Below are positions 8,545 to 17,054 of a DNA stretch of 64,000 nucleotides, piece after piece (the first letter of the stretch is position 1; each line of letters starts with the position of its first letter). The notes beneath the pieces were generated by a model, which ran no database searches, had not been told where the DNA came from, and saw only the letters and a list, made by a program, of their open reading frames with translations. This DNA comes from JABCZS01 sp041660525 (GTDB lineage Bacteria; Pseudomonadota; Gammaproteobacteria; JABCZS01), in contig JBAZWD010000007.1 of assembly GCA_041660525.1 (NCBI GenBank), positions 70,178 to 134,177 on the forward strand. Direction: 5' to 3'. The translations under genes and the position numbers were made by a program.

Positions 8545-9452
8545 TTAATAAAAGTTCCTGCTTGAAATTCTTCAAACGCAATACGCAATTCTTCTTGGGT
8601 ATTCATAACAATAGGTCCATACCATGCAATAGGTTGATTCAGCGGTTTTCCTGAAACTAATAAAAAACGCACAGGATTTTTTTCCGTTGTCACGTTAATA
8701 TAATTACCACCTTTTTCATACAAAACCAACATGCCATTCACACAAATACAGGGCGGTTTCATATCAAAATAATTAATCCCTACTGTATCATGCGCAAGTG
8801 GCAAACGTGCCGGATCAAAATAGGCTTCGCCTTCAATGACATATGCAAATACGGTGTGATCGCTTTTTACGGTATGTGTAAATGAAGTGCCTGCAGGTAA
8901 ATAAACATCCAGATATTCCGGTTCAATCATAATATTTTGCACAGGTCCTGGCGTACCATTGACCTCTCCACAAATCACTTTAATGGTGGCACCATCAGGC
9001 GTTTTAACCACAGGAATTTGTTCTTGTTTAATCCCTTGGTAACGCGGATCCATCATTTTAAAATCTGCGGGCAAATTAGCCCATAATTGAAAACCAAACA
9101 TTTCACCTTTACGATTACCTTGTGGCATTTCTTGATGAATAATTCCGCTGCCGGCCGTCATCCATTGTACATCGCCGGCACCAATATGCCCTTCATGCCC
9201 CATGCTATCACCATGTTCGACATCACCATCTAACACATAAGTAATGGTTTCTATACCACGATGCGGATGCCAAGGAAATCCGGCTTTATATTCCGCAGGA
9301 TTTTCAGAGCGAAAATCATCTAATAATAAAAAAGGATCCAGCAGCGGTAATTCATGAAACCCAAACGCACGATGCAAGTGCACGCCCGCGCCTTCAACCG
9401 TGGGTTCGCTTTTCCAAATTTTTTTAATACCACGCTGTTTATTATCACTCAT
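8541..9452 (-). CDS. Pirin family protein
   Basis: Bicupin of the pirin family (303 residues), an iron-binding protein that in some bacteria has quercetinase activity or binds metabolic enzymes. The N-terminal cupin shows the metal site: FPWHPHRGIETITYVLDG supplies two His, and SGIIHQEMP supplies a His and a Glu. The GVHLHRAFGF start and the DPFLLLDDF segment are typical. The C-terminal cupin (EPEYLDVYLPAG) ends in the usual KPLNQPIAWYGPIVMNT motif. It is the first gene of a pirin-dgkA pair and is divergent from the DUF3800 gene. The substrate is unknown. Confidence 0.93.
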   Translation of the reverse strand: MSDNKQRGIKKIWKSEPTVEGAGVHLHRAFGFHELPLLDPFLLLDDFRSENPAEYKAGFPWHPHRGIETITYVLDGDVEHGDSMGHEGHIGAGDVQWMTAGSGIIHQEMPQGNRKGEMFGFQLWANLPADFKMMDPRYQGIKQEQIPVVKTPDGATIKVICGEVNGTPGPVQNIMIEPEYLDVYLPAGTSFTHTVKSDHTVFAYVIEGEAYFDPARLPLAHDTVGINYFDMKPPCICVNGMLVLYEKGGNYINVTTEKNPVRFLLVSGKPLNQPIAWYGPIVMNTQEELRIAFEEFQAGTFIK

Positions 9453-9570
9453 GATCGCTCCTAATCTCTATAAATACTATAGAAGTCGAAAGTTTTTTCG
9501 TCGACTAGGCGATTGCCTATTTTAAGATTATAATACCCTCCCATTGCCACAAGCATTAAGGGCATTCAAA

Positions 9571-10251
9571 GTGGACTGTTTACGTATATATTTAGATGAA
9601 TCAGGCGATCTAGGATTTCACTTTGAAAAGAAAGGAACTTCACGTTATTTTATTATTACACTTTTAGTTTGCTATGATGAAATGATCGCTAATAATTTTA
9701 AAAAAGCTGTTAGAAGAACGCTTAAAAATAAATTAAAAACAAAAAAAGCCCGCTTAATCGAGTTAAAAGGCACTGACACGACCCTTGCGGTAAAAAAATA
9801 CTTTTATCAAAATGTCTCAAATTCCAATGGTTGGCATCTATATGGTATTGTGCTAGATAAGCACCTTCTGAAAAGCAAGCTTATCTCTGTTCCTAATGAG
9901 CGGCGTATTTATAATTACCTCTCAAAAGAAATCCTGAGACAAGTGAGCTTGATCGAAATAAAGTCAAGATTATTGCTTGTAGTAGATAAAAGAAAAGGGG
10001 CAAAAGGGATCAATGAATTTAATAGATATTTATCAAGCCATTTGGAAGCTATGTTACCCTTAAATGTCCAATATAATATATCCCATGAAAAATCTCATGA
10101 GAGTCCTATATTGCAAGCTGTAGATATGTTTTGCTGGGGAATCAGGAGATCTTATGAACTAAAGGATGATAGTTGGCTGGAAGTTTTCCAAGATAAACTA
10201 ACATTAATTCAAGTTGATGATTTTCTAAGTATAAAAAAAGACGGCCCCTAA
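9571..10251 (+). CDS. DUF3800 domain-containing protein
   Basis: Protein of the DUF3800 family (226 residues), proposed on structural grounds to have an RNase H-like fold, and often found in mobile or defence contexts; its function is not established. The family start LRIYLDESGDLGF with conserved acidic residues is present, then IELKGTD, LLLVVDKRKGAKG, and the C-terminal SPILQAVDMFCWGI motif. A TTG at 9544 would lengthen the protein by nine residues but has no ribosome site. GTG at 9571 follows AAGGG with good spacing and is preferred. The last codons and stop lie inside a structured element (10239-10328). Confidence 0.82.
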   Translation: MDCLRIYLDESGDLGFHFEKKGTSRYFIITLLVCYDEMIANNFKKAVRRTLKNKLKTKKARLIELKGTDTTLAVKKYFYQNVSNSNGWHLYGIVLDKHLLKSKLISVPNERRIYNYLSKEILRQVSLIEIKSRLLLVVDKRKGAKGINEFNRYLSSHLEAMLPLNVQYNISHEKSHESPILQAVDMFCWGIRRSYELKDDSWLEVFQDKLTLIQVDDFLSIKKDGP

Positions 10252-10328
10252 AACGCCTCTTCCTTTCTTGCTTTCTAATCCAACCGATGGAAGGAATCCA
10301 GCAAGCACGCTTTAGGCTTTACCCGTCT
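10239..10328 (+). ncRNA. Candidate DUF3800-associated structured RNA
   Basis: A three-tier stem-loop overlaps the DUF3800 stop codon. The outer stem pairs AGACGG (10239-10244) with CCGTCT (10323-10328). The next pairs CCTAAA (10247-10252) with TTTAGG (10311-10316), plus CG with CG after one mismatch. A third pairs CTTGCT (10267-10272) with AGCAAG (10300-10305). The apex has TCCA/TGGA (10279-10282 and 10288-10291). Rfam holds several 'DUF3800' RNA motifs found beside such genes, as I recall; whether this matches one is untested. No U-run follows, so it is not a simple terminator. Confidence 0.6.
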
Positions 10329-10489
10329 CTTAAATTATATCAGAAGGTAAAAATATTTGTAAACAAATATCACCCACCATAACCATATGATATTTAATAG
10401 AAAAAAAGCAATTAAACAACAGCCCCCATAATCTTCAATTTCAGATTATAATAATTGACCAATACTGATACAAACCCCAAGGACGCGCC

Positions 10490-12505
10490 ATGACACCTCC
10501 AAAAGCCAAACAACTTCCTTATAAAACTCCTGATGGTCGCACCGACCTGTACCATTGGCTCAGAGATAAAGATAATCCTGAAGTCATGGCTTATTTAAAA
10601 GCGGAGAATGAATACACAAAGACCACTTTGGAAAGTACCGATGCCTTGCAAGAGCGCATCTTTCAAGAAATTCGTGGCCGCATGAAAGAAACAGATACGG
10701 GCGCGCCTTGGCAAGATGGCGATTATGATTATTATTTTCGCACCGTTCAAGAGTTGCAATATCCTATTTTTTGCCGCAAAAAAATAGGACAAGATGTGGA
10801 AGAAATTTTGCTGGATGAAAATATTGAAGCCAAAGCACATAATTACTTTCATCTGAATGCTTTAGTACTCAGTATCGATCAAAATTTATTGGCCTATACG
10901 GTGGATACCGCCGGTGATGAATATTACACATTATTAATTAAAGATTTGCGCACGCAAACCTTATTAACAGATACGATTAAAGGCATGGGTGGTGATATTG
11001 TTTTTGCTGCAGATAACCTGCATTTTTGGTATACCCGTTTAGATGATGCACATCGCCCTTTTCAAGTATGGCAACATAAAATTGGCACGCCTAATGAACA
11101 AGATACCTTAGTTTTTCACGAAAAAGATGAGCGATTTTTCCTCTCCATTTCTCGTACTAAAGATGATGCCTATTTAATGGTGAATGTACACAGTAAAATC
11201 AGCAGTGAAATTCATTACACCGATGCACATACCTTAACCATGCCATTACTATGTTTATATCCGCGTGCACCTCACATTGAGTATGATATTGAACATCATC
11301 AAGGTGATTTTATTATTCATACCAATGAAAATGCTGAAAATTTTCAATTGGTACGTGTGCCCGTATTAAATCCGAGCAAAGAAAATTGGCAAGTTGTATT
11401 AGCACATAATTCTTTAGTTGCTATTGATAGCTTTGAAATCATGAAAGATTTTATTGTCGTATTAGAGCGAAGAGAAGGATTATCCGCTTTACATGTATTG
11501 AGTTTTGATAATAAAGCAGACTATTTAATTGAAGTCGATGAACCCACCTACCATTTAAGCTTGGGTCATAATTGCCTTTTAGATAGCAATATTTTACGTT
11601 TTGAATATGAATCTTTAAAAACACCGCATAGTGTATTTGATTATAATCTTAATAATAAAACGCAAACTTTAATTAAGAAAAATCCTGTGCTCGGTGATTT
11701 CAATGAAGATGATTATGTGAGTGAACGTGTTTTCGCAACTGCTATTGACGGTGTAAAAATCCCAATTTCACTCGTGTATAAAAAAGGTTTAAAAAAACCC
11801 GCTCCCTTATTTTTAAATTCCTATGGCGCTTATGGTATTACCAGCGATCCGTGGTTTTCCAATGCACGCATTAGTTTATTAAATAGAGGTTTTGCATTTG
11901 CAGTTGCACATATTCGTGGCGGCGGTGAGTTTGGTAAACCTTGGCACGATCAAGGTCGTTTTTTCAAAAAGCATAATACGTTTGATGATTTTATTGCGGC
12001 AAGCGAATATTTAATTGCACAAAATTATACAAGCGCAAAACAATTAGTGATTAACGGTGGCAGCGCCGGCGGTTTATTGATGGGCGCCGTTGTGAACAAA
12101 CGTCCTGATTTATTTGGCGTATGCATCGCAAATGTTCCTTTTGTCGATGTCTTAAATACCATGCAAGATCCCACTTTACCCTTATCGATTACCGAATACG
12201 ATGAATGGGGCGATCCCAATAAATCCGAGGTCCATGACTATATCGCGAGCTACTCCCCCTATGATAATATATCAAGACAAGCGTACCCTGCGATTTTGGT
12301 GACAGCGGGATTAACCGATTGGCGCGTCCCTTTTTGGGAAGCCGCTAAATGGGTCGCAAAATTGCGTGAATATAAAACCGACGATCAGTTATTATTATTA
12401 AAAACAGATTTAGAAGCCGGTCATTATGGCTTATCTGGACGTTACAATATGATACGTGAAGTGGCCCTTGAATATGCCTTTATTTTTAGAGTATTAGATA
12501 TTTAA
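10490..12505 (+). CDS. ptrB: Oligopeptidase B (prolyl oligopeptidase family)
   Basis: Serine peptidase of family S9A that cuts short peptides after basic residues (oligopeptidase B group). The 671-residue length fits. Residues 1 to about 390 form the N-terminal cap and seven-bladed propeller (PDGRTDLYHWLRDKDNPEV is the usual start). The alpha/beta-hydrolase domain has Ser525 in NGGSAGGLLMG, Asp610 in GLTDWRVPFWE and His645 in AGHYGLSGRY. RGGGEFGKPWHDQGR is also diagnostic. No signal peptide is present, so it is cytoplasmic. A CAAGGA site precedes the ATG. The leuS start lies 1 base after its stop. Confidence 0.92.
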   Translation: MTPPKAKQLPYKTPDGRTDLYHWLRDKDNPEVMAYLKAENEYTKTTLESTDALQERIFQEIRGRMKETDTGAPWQDGDYDYYFRTVQELQYPIFCRKKIGQDVEEILLDENIEAKAHNYFHLNALVLSIDQNLLAYTVDTAGDEYYTLLIKDLRTQTLLTDTIKGMGGDIVFAADNLHFWYTRLDDAHRPFQVWQHKIGTPNEQDTLVFHEKDERFFLSISRTKDDAYLMVNVHSKISSEIHYTDAHTLTMPLLCLYPRAPHIEYDIEHHQGDFIIHTNENAENFQLVRVPVLNPSKENWQVVLAHNSLVAIDSFEIMKDFIVVLERREGLSALHVLSFDNKADYLIEVDEPTYHLSLGHNCLLDSNILRFEYESLKTPHSVFDYNLNNKTQTLIKKNPVLGDFNEDDYVSERVFATAIDGVKIPISLVYKKGLKKPAPLFLNSYGAYGITSDPWFSNARISLLNRGFAFAVAHIRGGGEFGKPWHDQGRFFKKHNTFDDFIAASEYLIAQNYTSAKQLVINGGSAGGLLMGAVVNKRPDLFGVCIANVPFVDVLNTMQDPTLPLSITEYDEWGDPNKSEVHDYIASYSPYDNISRQAYPAILVTAGLTDWRVPFWEAAKWVAKLREYKTDDQLLLLKTDLEAGHYGLSGRYNMIREVALEYAFIFRVLDI

Positions 12506-12506
12506 C

Positions 12507-14834
12507 ATGATGAATCCACATTACCAAGCTGAACATCTTGAACCTGCGGCCCAAGCATATTGGGATACGCATAAAACGTTTCAAGTCCAAGAAGACAAAG
12601 GCCGCGATAAATTTTATTGCTTATCCATGCTGCCTTATCCAAGCGGCCATTTACATATGGGCCATGTGCGTAATTACACAATTGGCGATGTGATTGCACG
12701 TTTTGAACGTATGAATGGAAAAAATGTATTGCAACCTATGGGTTGGGATGCATTTGGTTTACCTGCAGAAAATGCTGCGATTAAACACGGCAGCGCACCT
12801 TCGCAATGGACTTATGAAAATATTGCGCATATGCGTGCGCAATTACAAAAACTAGGGTTTGCTTATGATTGGTCACGCGAATTAGCGACCTGTGATCCTG
12901 CATATTATCGCTGGGAACAATGGTTATTTTTGCAAATGTATAAAAAAGGTTTGGTTTATAAAAAATCAACATTGGTCAACTGGGATCCTGTTGACCAAAC
13001 TGTTTTAGCCAATGAGCAAGTGATTAACGGCCGCGGCTGGCGTTCTGATGCATTAGTTGAACTGCGCGAAATTCCACAATGGTTTTTTAAAATTACCGAT
13101 TATGCAGAAGAATTATTAAGTGAATTATCACAAATGGATGGTTGGCCCGAGCAAGTACGCACCATGCAAAAAAATTGGATAGGACGCAGTGTCGGTCATC
13201 AAGTAGATTTTAAATTACAAAACAGTGAAGACACACTCGAAGTTTATACCACACGTTTAGATACATTAAGCGGCGTTACCTATTTAGCGATTGCAGCGCA
13301 ACATCCACTTGCTGCTAAAAGCATTAATCCTGATGTGCAAGCATTTATTGATGAATGTGCCCACGGAAAAACCGCAGAAGCTGATCTGGTGCAAATGGAA
13401 AAACGTGGTGTTTTTACCGGTCTTTATGCGCACCATCCTTTAACACAAGAATTACTTCCGATCTGGATCGCAAATTTTGTGTTAATGAATTATGGCACCG
13501 GCGCAATTATGGGGGTGCCTATTCAAGATGAACGCGATGCGCAATTTGCAGCAAAATATGAATTACCTGTTAAAGAAATTACAACGCAAGTAGATGAAAC
13601 ACCTTATAAAAAACAAGTTAATTTTCGCCTGCGCGATTGGGGTATTTCAAGACAACGTTATTGGGGCGCACCAATTCCCATGATTAATTGTGGTACTTGT
13701 GGACCACAACCTGTTAATGAAGCTGATTTACCGGTGATTTTACCTGAAGGTTTAACACCCAGTGAAAAAGGTTCAGTATTAAAAGATCATGCAGAATTTT
13801 TAAAAGCCACTTGCCCAAAATGTGGAGAAAAAGCCACTCGTGAAACCGATACCTTTGATACATTCATGGAATCTTCTTGGTATTTTGCGCGTTATACTTG
13901 TCCTCAACAAAATACTAAAATATTAGACGAGCGCGCTTTATATTGGTTACCTGTTGATTATTATATTGGCGGCATTGAACATGCGGTCATGCATTTATTG
14001 TATTCACGTTTTATTTATAAAGTATTGCGAGATTTAAAATTAGTGCCAGGCGATGAGCCTTTTAAAAATTTATTAACGCAAGGCATGGTGTTAAAAGACG
14101 GCGCTAAAATGTCAAAATCTAAAGGCAATACCGTAGATCCCAACTCACTGATTAAAACTTATGGTGCAGATACTGTGCGTTTATTCAGTATGTTTGCAGC
14201 GCCACCAGAGCTGAGTTTAGAATGGAATGATGCCGGCGTTGAAGGCGCATCACGTTATTTAAAACGTTTATATAAATTAGTTTATGTACATCTACAACAA
14301 CCGATAAAAGGTGAAAAATCTTCAGATTACTCTGCCGCACAAAAAGAAATGCGTTATCAAATCCATTCTACAATTAAAAAAGTCACTGAAGATATTCAAG
14401 TGCGCAAAACGTTTAATACAGCAATCGCTGCCGTCATGGAATTTAGTAATTTCTTACAAAAATACAGTGTAGAAAATGCCACAGATTATGCACTCATGCA
14501 GCATGCACTTGAAAGCATTGTTTTATTACTCGCGCCGATCACGCCGCATATTTGTCATTATTTATGGCAAATGCTAGGACATGAAGGCGCAGTAGCAAAT
14601 CATGCCTGGCCCGCTTTTGATAATAGTTTATTAACACGTGCACAATATGAATTGGTTGTGCAAGTCAATGGTAAAGTGCGTGCAAAATTGCAAATTGATG
14701 AAGATGCAAGCGAAGAAGTCATTAAACAACTTGCCTTGCTCGAGGAAAACGTCACTAAATATGTTACGGGCAAAGAAATTAAAAAAGTAATCGTGGTACC
14801 TAAACGTTTAGTCAGTATCGTCGTAGGAGAATAA
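12507..14834 (+). CDS. leuS: Leucyl-tRNA synthetase, short form
   Basis: Class I aminoacyl-tRNA synthetase charging tRNA-Leu. The HIGH-type motif is in YPSGHLHMGH (about residues 42-51) and KMSKS is near residue 534 (KMSKSKG). The editing domain has YTTRLDT and GTGAIMGVPIQDERD. At 775 residues it is shorter than the roughly 820-860 usual in gammaproteobacteria: after VKEITTQVDE the sequence jumps to KKQVNFRLRDWGISRQRYWG, lacking about 50 residues between the editing core and the return to the catalytic domain, and the leucine-specific insert before KMSKS is absent. Two cysteine pairs (CGTCG, CPKCG) suggest a zinc site. It leads the leuS-lptE-holA-nadD operon. Confidence 0.96.
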   Translation: MMNPHYQAEHLEPAAQAYWDTHKTFQVQEDKGRDKFYCLSMLPYPSGHLHMGHVRNYTIGDVIARFERMNGKNVLQPMGWDAFGLPAENAAIKHGSAPSQWTYENIAHMRAQLQKLGFAYDWSRELATCDPAYYRWEQWLFLQMYKKGLVYKKSTLVNWDPVDQTVLANEQVINGRGWRSDALVELREIPQWFFKITDYAEELLSELSQMDGWPEQVRTMQKNWIGRSVGHQVDFKLQNSEDTLEVYTTRLDTLSGVTYLAIAAQHPLAAKSINPDVQAFIDECAHGKTAEADLVQMEKRGVFTGLYAHHPLTQELLPIWIANFVLMNYGTGAIMGVPIQDERDAQFAAKYELPVKEITTQVDETPYKKQVNFRLRDWGISRQRYWGAPIPMINCGTCGPQPVNEADLPVILPEGLTPSEKGSVLKDHAEFLKATCPKCGEKATRETDTFDTFMESSWYFARYTCPQQNTKILDERALYWLPVDYYIGGIEHAVMHLLYSRFIYKVLRDLKLVPGDEPFKNLLTQGMVLKDGAKMSKSKGNTVDPNSLIKTYGADTVRLFSMFAAPPELSLEWNDAGVEGASRYLKRLYKLVYVHLQQPIKGEKSSDYSAAQKEMRYQIHSTIKKVTEDIQVRKTFNTAIAAVMEFSNFLQKYSVENATDYALMQHALESIVLLLAPITPHICHYLWQMLGHEGAVANHAWPAFDNSLLTRAQYELVVQVNGKVRAKLQIDEDASEEVIKQLALLEENVTKYVTGKEIKKVIVVPKRLVSIVVGE

Positions 14835-15320
14835 ATGCGTATATTAACGCTGTTATTATGTTTATTGCTAGCGAGCTGCGGTTTTAGTTTGCGCGGACCT
14901 GTGCAGTTATCTGAACATATTCAAGTATTAGCGATTACGCCCGATGATCCTTATCGTCCGCTGCAGCGCACGGTGCGTGAAACGCTCGCTTATTCCGGCG
15001 TTGAAATCACCGATGAAATATCCGAAGCCCAAGCCATTTTAAAATTACAACCAGAAGAAGTGTTGCGAAGTACATATGCTGTAGATACTTCAGGTGATGT
15101 TGTCCAAGAGCTACTCACATACACATTAAGTTTTGAATTAATCGATAAAAATGGCGAAATATTAATGCCGCCTCAATCCATTAAAACCGAACGTATTTTA
15201 TACATTCATGAGAATCAACTGTTAAGCGTGAATCGTGAACAACGTACCTTAACTGAAGATATGCGACAAGAAGCTGTACTCCAACTGATAAGACGCTTGG
15301 CGGCTTATGATGAAGAATAA
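14835..15320 (+). CDS. lptE: LPS-assembly lipoprotein LptE
   Basis: Outer-membrane lipoprotein that plugs LptD and helps insert lipopolysaccharide. The N-terminus MRILTLLLCLLLASCGFSLRG is a lipoprotein signal with lipobox LASC (Cys about residue 15), followed by the family-typical GFxLRG. The 161-residue length and the C-terminal VLQLIRRLAAY fit LptE. It starts immediately after the leuS stop with a TAGGAG ribosome site inside leuS. Its 3' end overlaps holA by 14 bases. The conserved leuS-lptE-holA order supports the call, since LptE diverges quickly in sequence. Confidence 0.9.
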   Translation: MRILTLLLCLLLASCGFSLRGPVQLSEHIQVLAITPDDPYRPLQRTVRETLAYSGVEITDEISEAQAILKLQPEEVLRSTYAVDTSGDVVQELLTYTLSFELIDKNGEILMPPQSIKTERILYIHENQLLSVNREQRTLTEDMRQEAVLQLIRRLAAYDEE

Positions 15321-16227
15321 AACAACGGCAGGATCTTGGCTTTCCAGTGATGAAGTATTTCTACAACAAATTGCCGCAGATGAAGTGCGCGCAAAAGCTA
15401 AACAAGATGGATTTAATGAACGGCTCGTTTTTCAAATTGATGCGAGCTTTGATTGGAATCAAGTCGAACAAGCCCTTAACAATCGATCTTTGTTTAGTGA
15501 TAAACAATTAGTAGAATTACGCTTTCTGCAAGATAAATTTTCAGATGCGGATCGCAAAGCCTTACAAGCGTGTTGTGAAAAATTAAATCCTGACATTCTG
15601 TTATTAATTTTAAGCCATAAAATTGAAGCGCAAACCAAAAAAGCCAAATGGTTTCTTGAAATTACCAATAAAATAAATTTTGTTCCCATCTGGCCGATCA
15701 ATCCGCAACAATACTTAAGCTGGCTTAAAGCACGCAGCGAACATTATCAATTAAAAATTGAACAATCTGCTTTACAATTATTAGCCAAACAAACGCAAGG
15801 CAATGTATTGGCAGCCGATCAAATTATGCAACAACTCTCCCTCATCCCCGCGCAGGCGGGGATCCATATTGCTGAACTTGCACAAAATGCAATACAAACT
15901 GATCTATTTACTTTTGTCGATATATTTTTAAACGCACAAAACGCGAATACATTAAAACATTTAGCGCTACTCAAAGCGCAAGGTGTCGAGCCTATTTTAA
16001 TCATCTGGGCGCTTGCACGCGAATTACGCACTTTAAATGCAATGCAGTTAGGCGAAAATCCTTATGTTTGGCCTTCGCGTCAGGCTTTAATTCATCAAGC
16101 ATTAAAACTTTTTCCAAGTGCTAAAATTCACAAACTTATGCAACAATTAGCGGAAATTGATTTATACATTAAAGGCGCCAAACCAGGTGATCCTTGGCTC
16201 GCTCTTGAGCGGTTAATCCTATGTTAG
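15307..16227 (+). CDS. holA: DNA polymerase III subunit delta
   Basis: Delta subunit of the clamp loader that opens the sliding clamp. The protein (306 residues) shows LSSDEVFLQQIAADEVRAKA, RSLFSDKQLVELRF and LLILSHKIEAQTKKAKWF, then the helical collar with ILIIWALARELRTL. The N-terminus is about 15-20 residues shorter than usual; no better upstream start is open because an in-frame stop lies at 15289. In the middle, SLIPAQAGIHIAEL is encoded by an in-frame GC-rich palindrome (15844-15863) that looks inserted. It overlaps lptE by 14 bases and nadD by 7. Confidence 0.9.
   Translation: MMKNKTTAGSWLSSDEVFLQQIAADEVRAKAKQDGFNERLVFQIDASFDWNQVEQALNNRSLFSDKQLVELRFLQDKFSDADRKALQACCEKLNPDILLLILSHKIEAQTKKAKWFLEITNKINFVPIWPINPQQYLSWLKARSEHYQLKIEQSALQLLAKQTQGNVLAADQIMQQLSLIPAQAGIHIAELAQNAIQTDLFTFVDIFLNAQNANTLKHLALLKAQGVEPILIIWALARELRTLNAMQLGENPYVWPSRQALIHQALKLFPSAKIHKLMQQLAEIDLYIKGAKPGDPWLALERLILC
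15844..15863. repeat. REP-like palindrome inside holA
   Basis: ATCCCCGC and GCGGGGAT form an 8-bp perfect stem with a GCAG loop, far richer in GC than the surrounding gene. It encodes IPAQAGI in frame. Short palindromes of this kind (cores such as CCCGCgcagGCGGG) are dispersed in many bacterial genomes, and this one appears to have landed in a tolerant loop of HolA. Confidence 0.6.
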
Positions 16228-16835
16228 GTATTTTTGGCGGAACATTTGATCCGATACATAATGGCCATTTAAATGCTGCGCAGTATGTCTATAAAACCTT
16301 AGCATTAGATGAATTACGTTTTATGCCTTGTAATCGCCCACCTCATAGAGAGCCTCCAGTCGCCAGCGCGCAGGATAGAATGAATATGTTAAAGCTTGCG
16401 ATACAAGATTTTCCAGGTTTTGTTATCGACTCCCGCGAATTAAAATCCAATGAAATTTCTTATACCGTCACGAGTTTAACCAGTATTCGAAAAGAAGTCG
16501 GCGAGGAACCTATTTGCTTGTTATTAGGAGAGGATGCGTTTAATCAGATCCATACCTGGCATGAACCCGAAACCATCATGCAGCTCGCACATATTATTAT
16601 CTTAGGTAGACCTGATAATATTTTAAATAAAGAAAATTTAAAAAATGAAGTTCATGATCCACTAAAATTAAAATTCCAAAGCGCAGGTTATGTTTATTTT
16701 GCGCAAAATGCTTTATTGGATATTTCTGCTACGCAAATAAGAAATATGCTTAAACATCATCTTACACCTGAATTTTTATTACCTGATTTAGTTTTGGATT
16801 ACATAAAACGAAAACAGTTGTACATTAATTTTTAA
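16221..16835 (+). CDS. nadD: Nicotinate-nucleotide adenylyltransferase
   Basis: Cytoplasmic enzyme that adenylates nicotinate mononucleotide in NAD biosynthesis. The nucleotidyltransferase signature GIFGGTFDPIHNGHL is at the N-terminus, LLLGEDAFNQIHTWHEPE is the substrate segment, and the second signature is DISATQIRNML near the C-terminus. Length (204) is normal. It overlaps the end of holA by 7 bases and is the last gene of the leuS operon. The 219 bases that follow hold two stem-loops but no gene. Confidence 0.95.
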   Translation: MLGIFGGTFDPIHNGHLNAAQYVYKTLALDELRFMPCNRPPHREPPVASAQDRMNMLKLAIQDFPGFVIDSRELKSNEISYTVTSLTSIRKEVGEEPICLLLGEDAFNQIHTWHEPETIMQLAHIIILGRPDNILNKENLKNEVHDPLKLKFQSAGYVYFAQNALLDISATQIRNMLKHHLTPEFLLPDLVLDYIKRKQLYINF

Positions 16836-16901
16836 TATTACTGTTTTATAATGGCTTTCAGATCTGCACAGCTAATCGACCTAACATAACTACAGGGATA
16901 G

Positions 16902-16962
16902 GATTTAGCATATTGCGGCTAAATCGCCCGGATGTTTCATTAAATATCATTAATGATTTAAT
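16902..16962. other. Two palindromes in the nadD to TIKI-like gene gap
   Basis: GATTTAGC at 16902-16909 pairs with GCTAAATC at 16918-16925 around an 8-base loop. ATTAAAT...ATTTAAT at 16939-16962 is a second, AT-rich palindrome around CATTAATG. Neither has a proper U-run for termination; they may be operator sites or transcript-end structures. Nothing else recognisable lies in the gap. Confidence 0.35.
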
Positions 16963-17054
16963 AATCTTGGGCAATTTATTTGCGTGCCAAACTTGAAAGA
17001 TAACTAAAAATGTGTTAATTTGCATTATATTTGTAAAACTATGGAATTTACTGA

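Noticed and set aside
9544..9570. TTG at 9544 as start of the DUF3800 protein
   Set aside because: No ribosome site precedes it, and the sequence just before resembles a -10 box; GTG at 9571 has AAGGG at proper distance.
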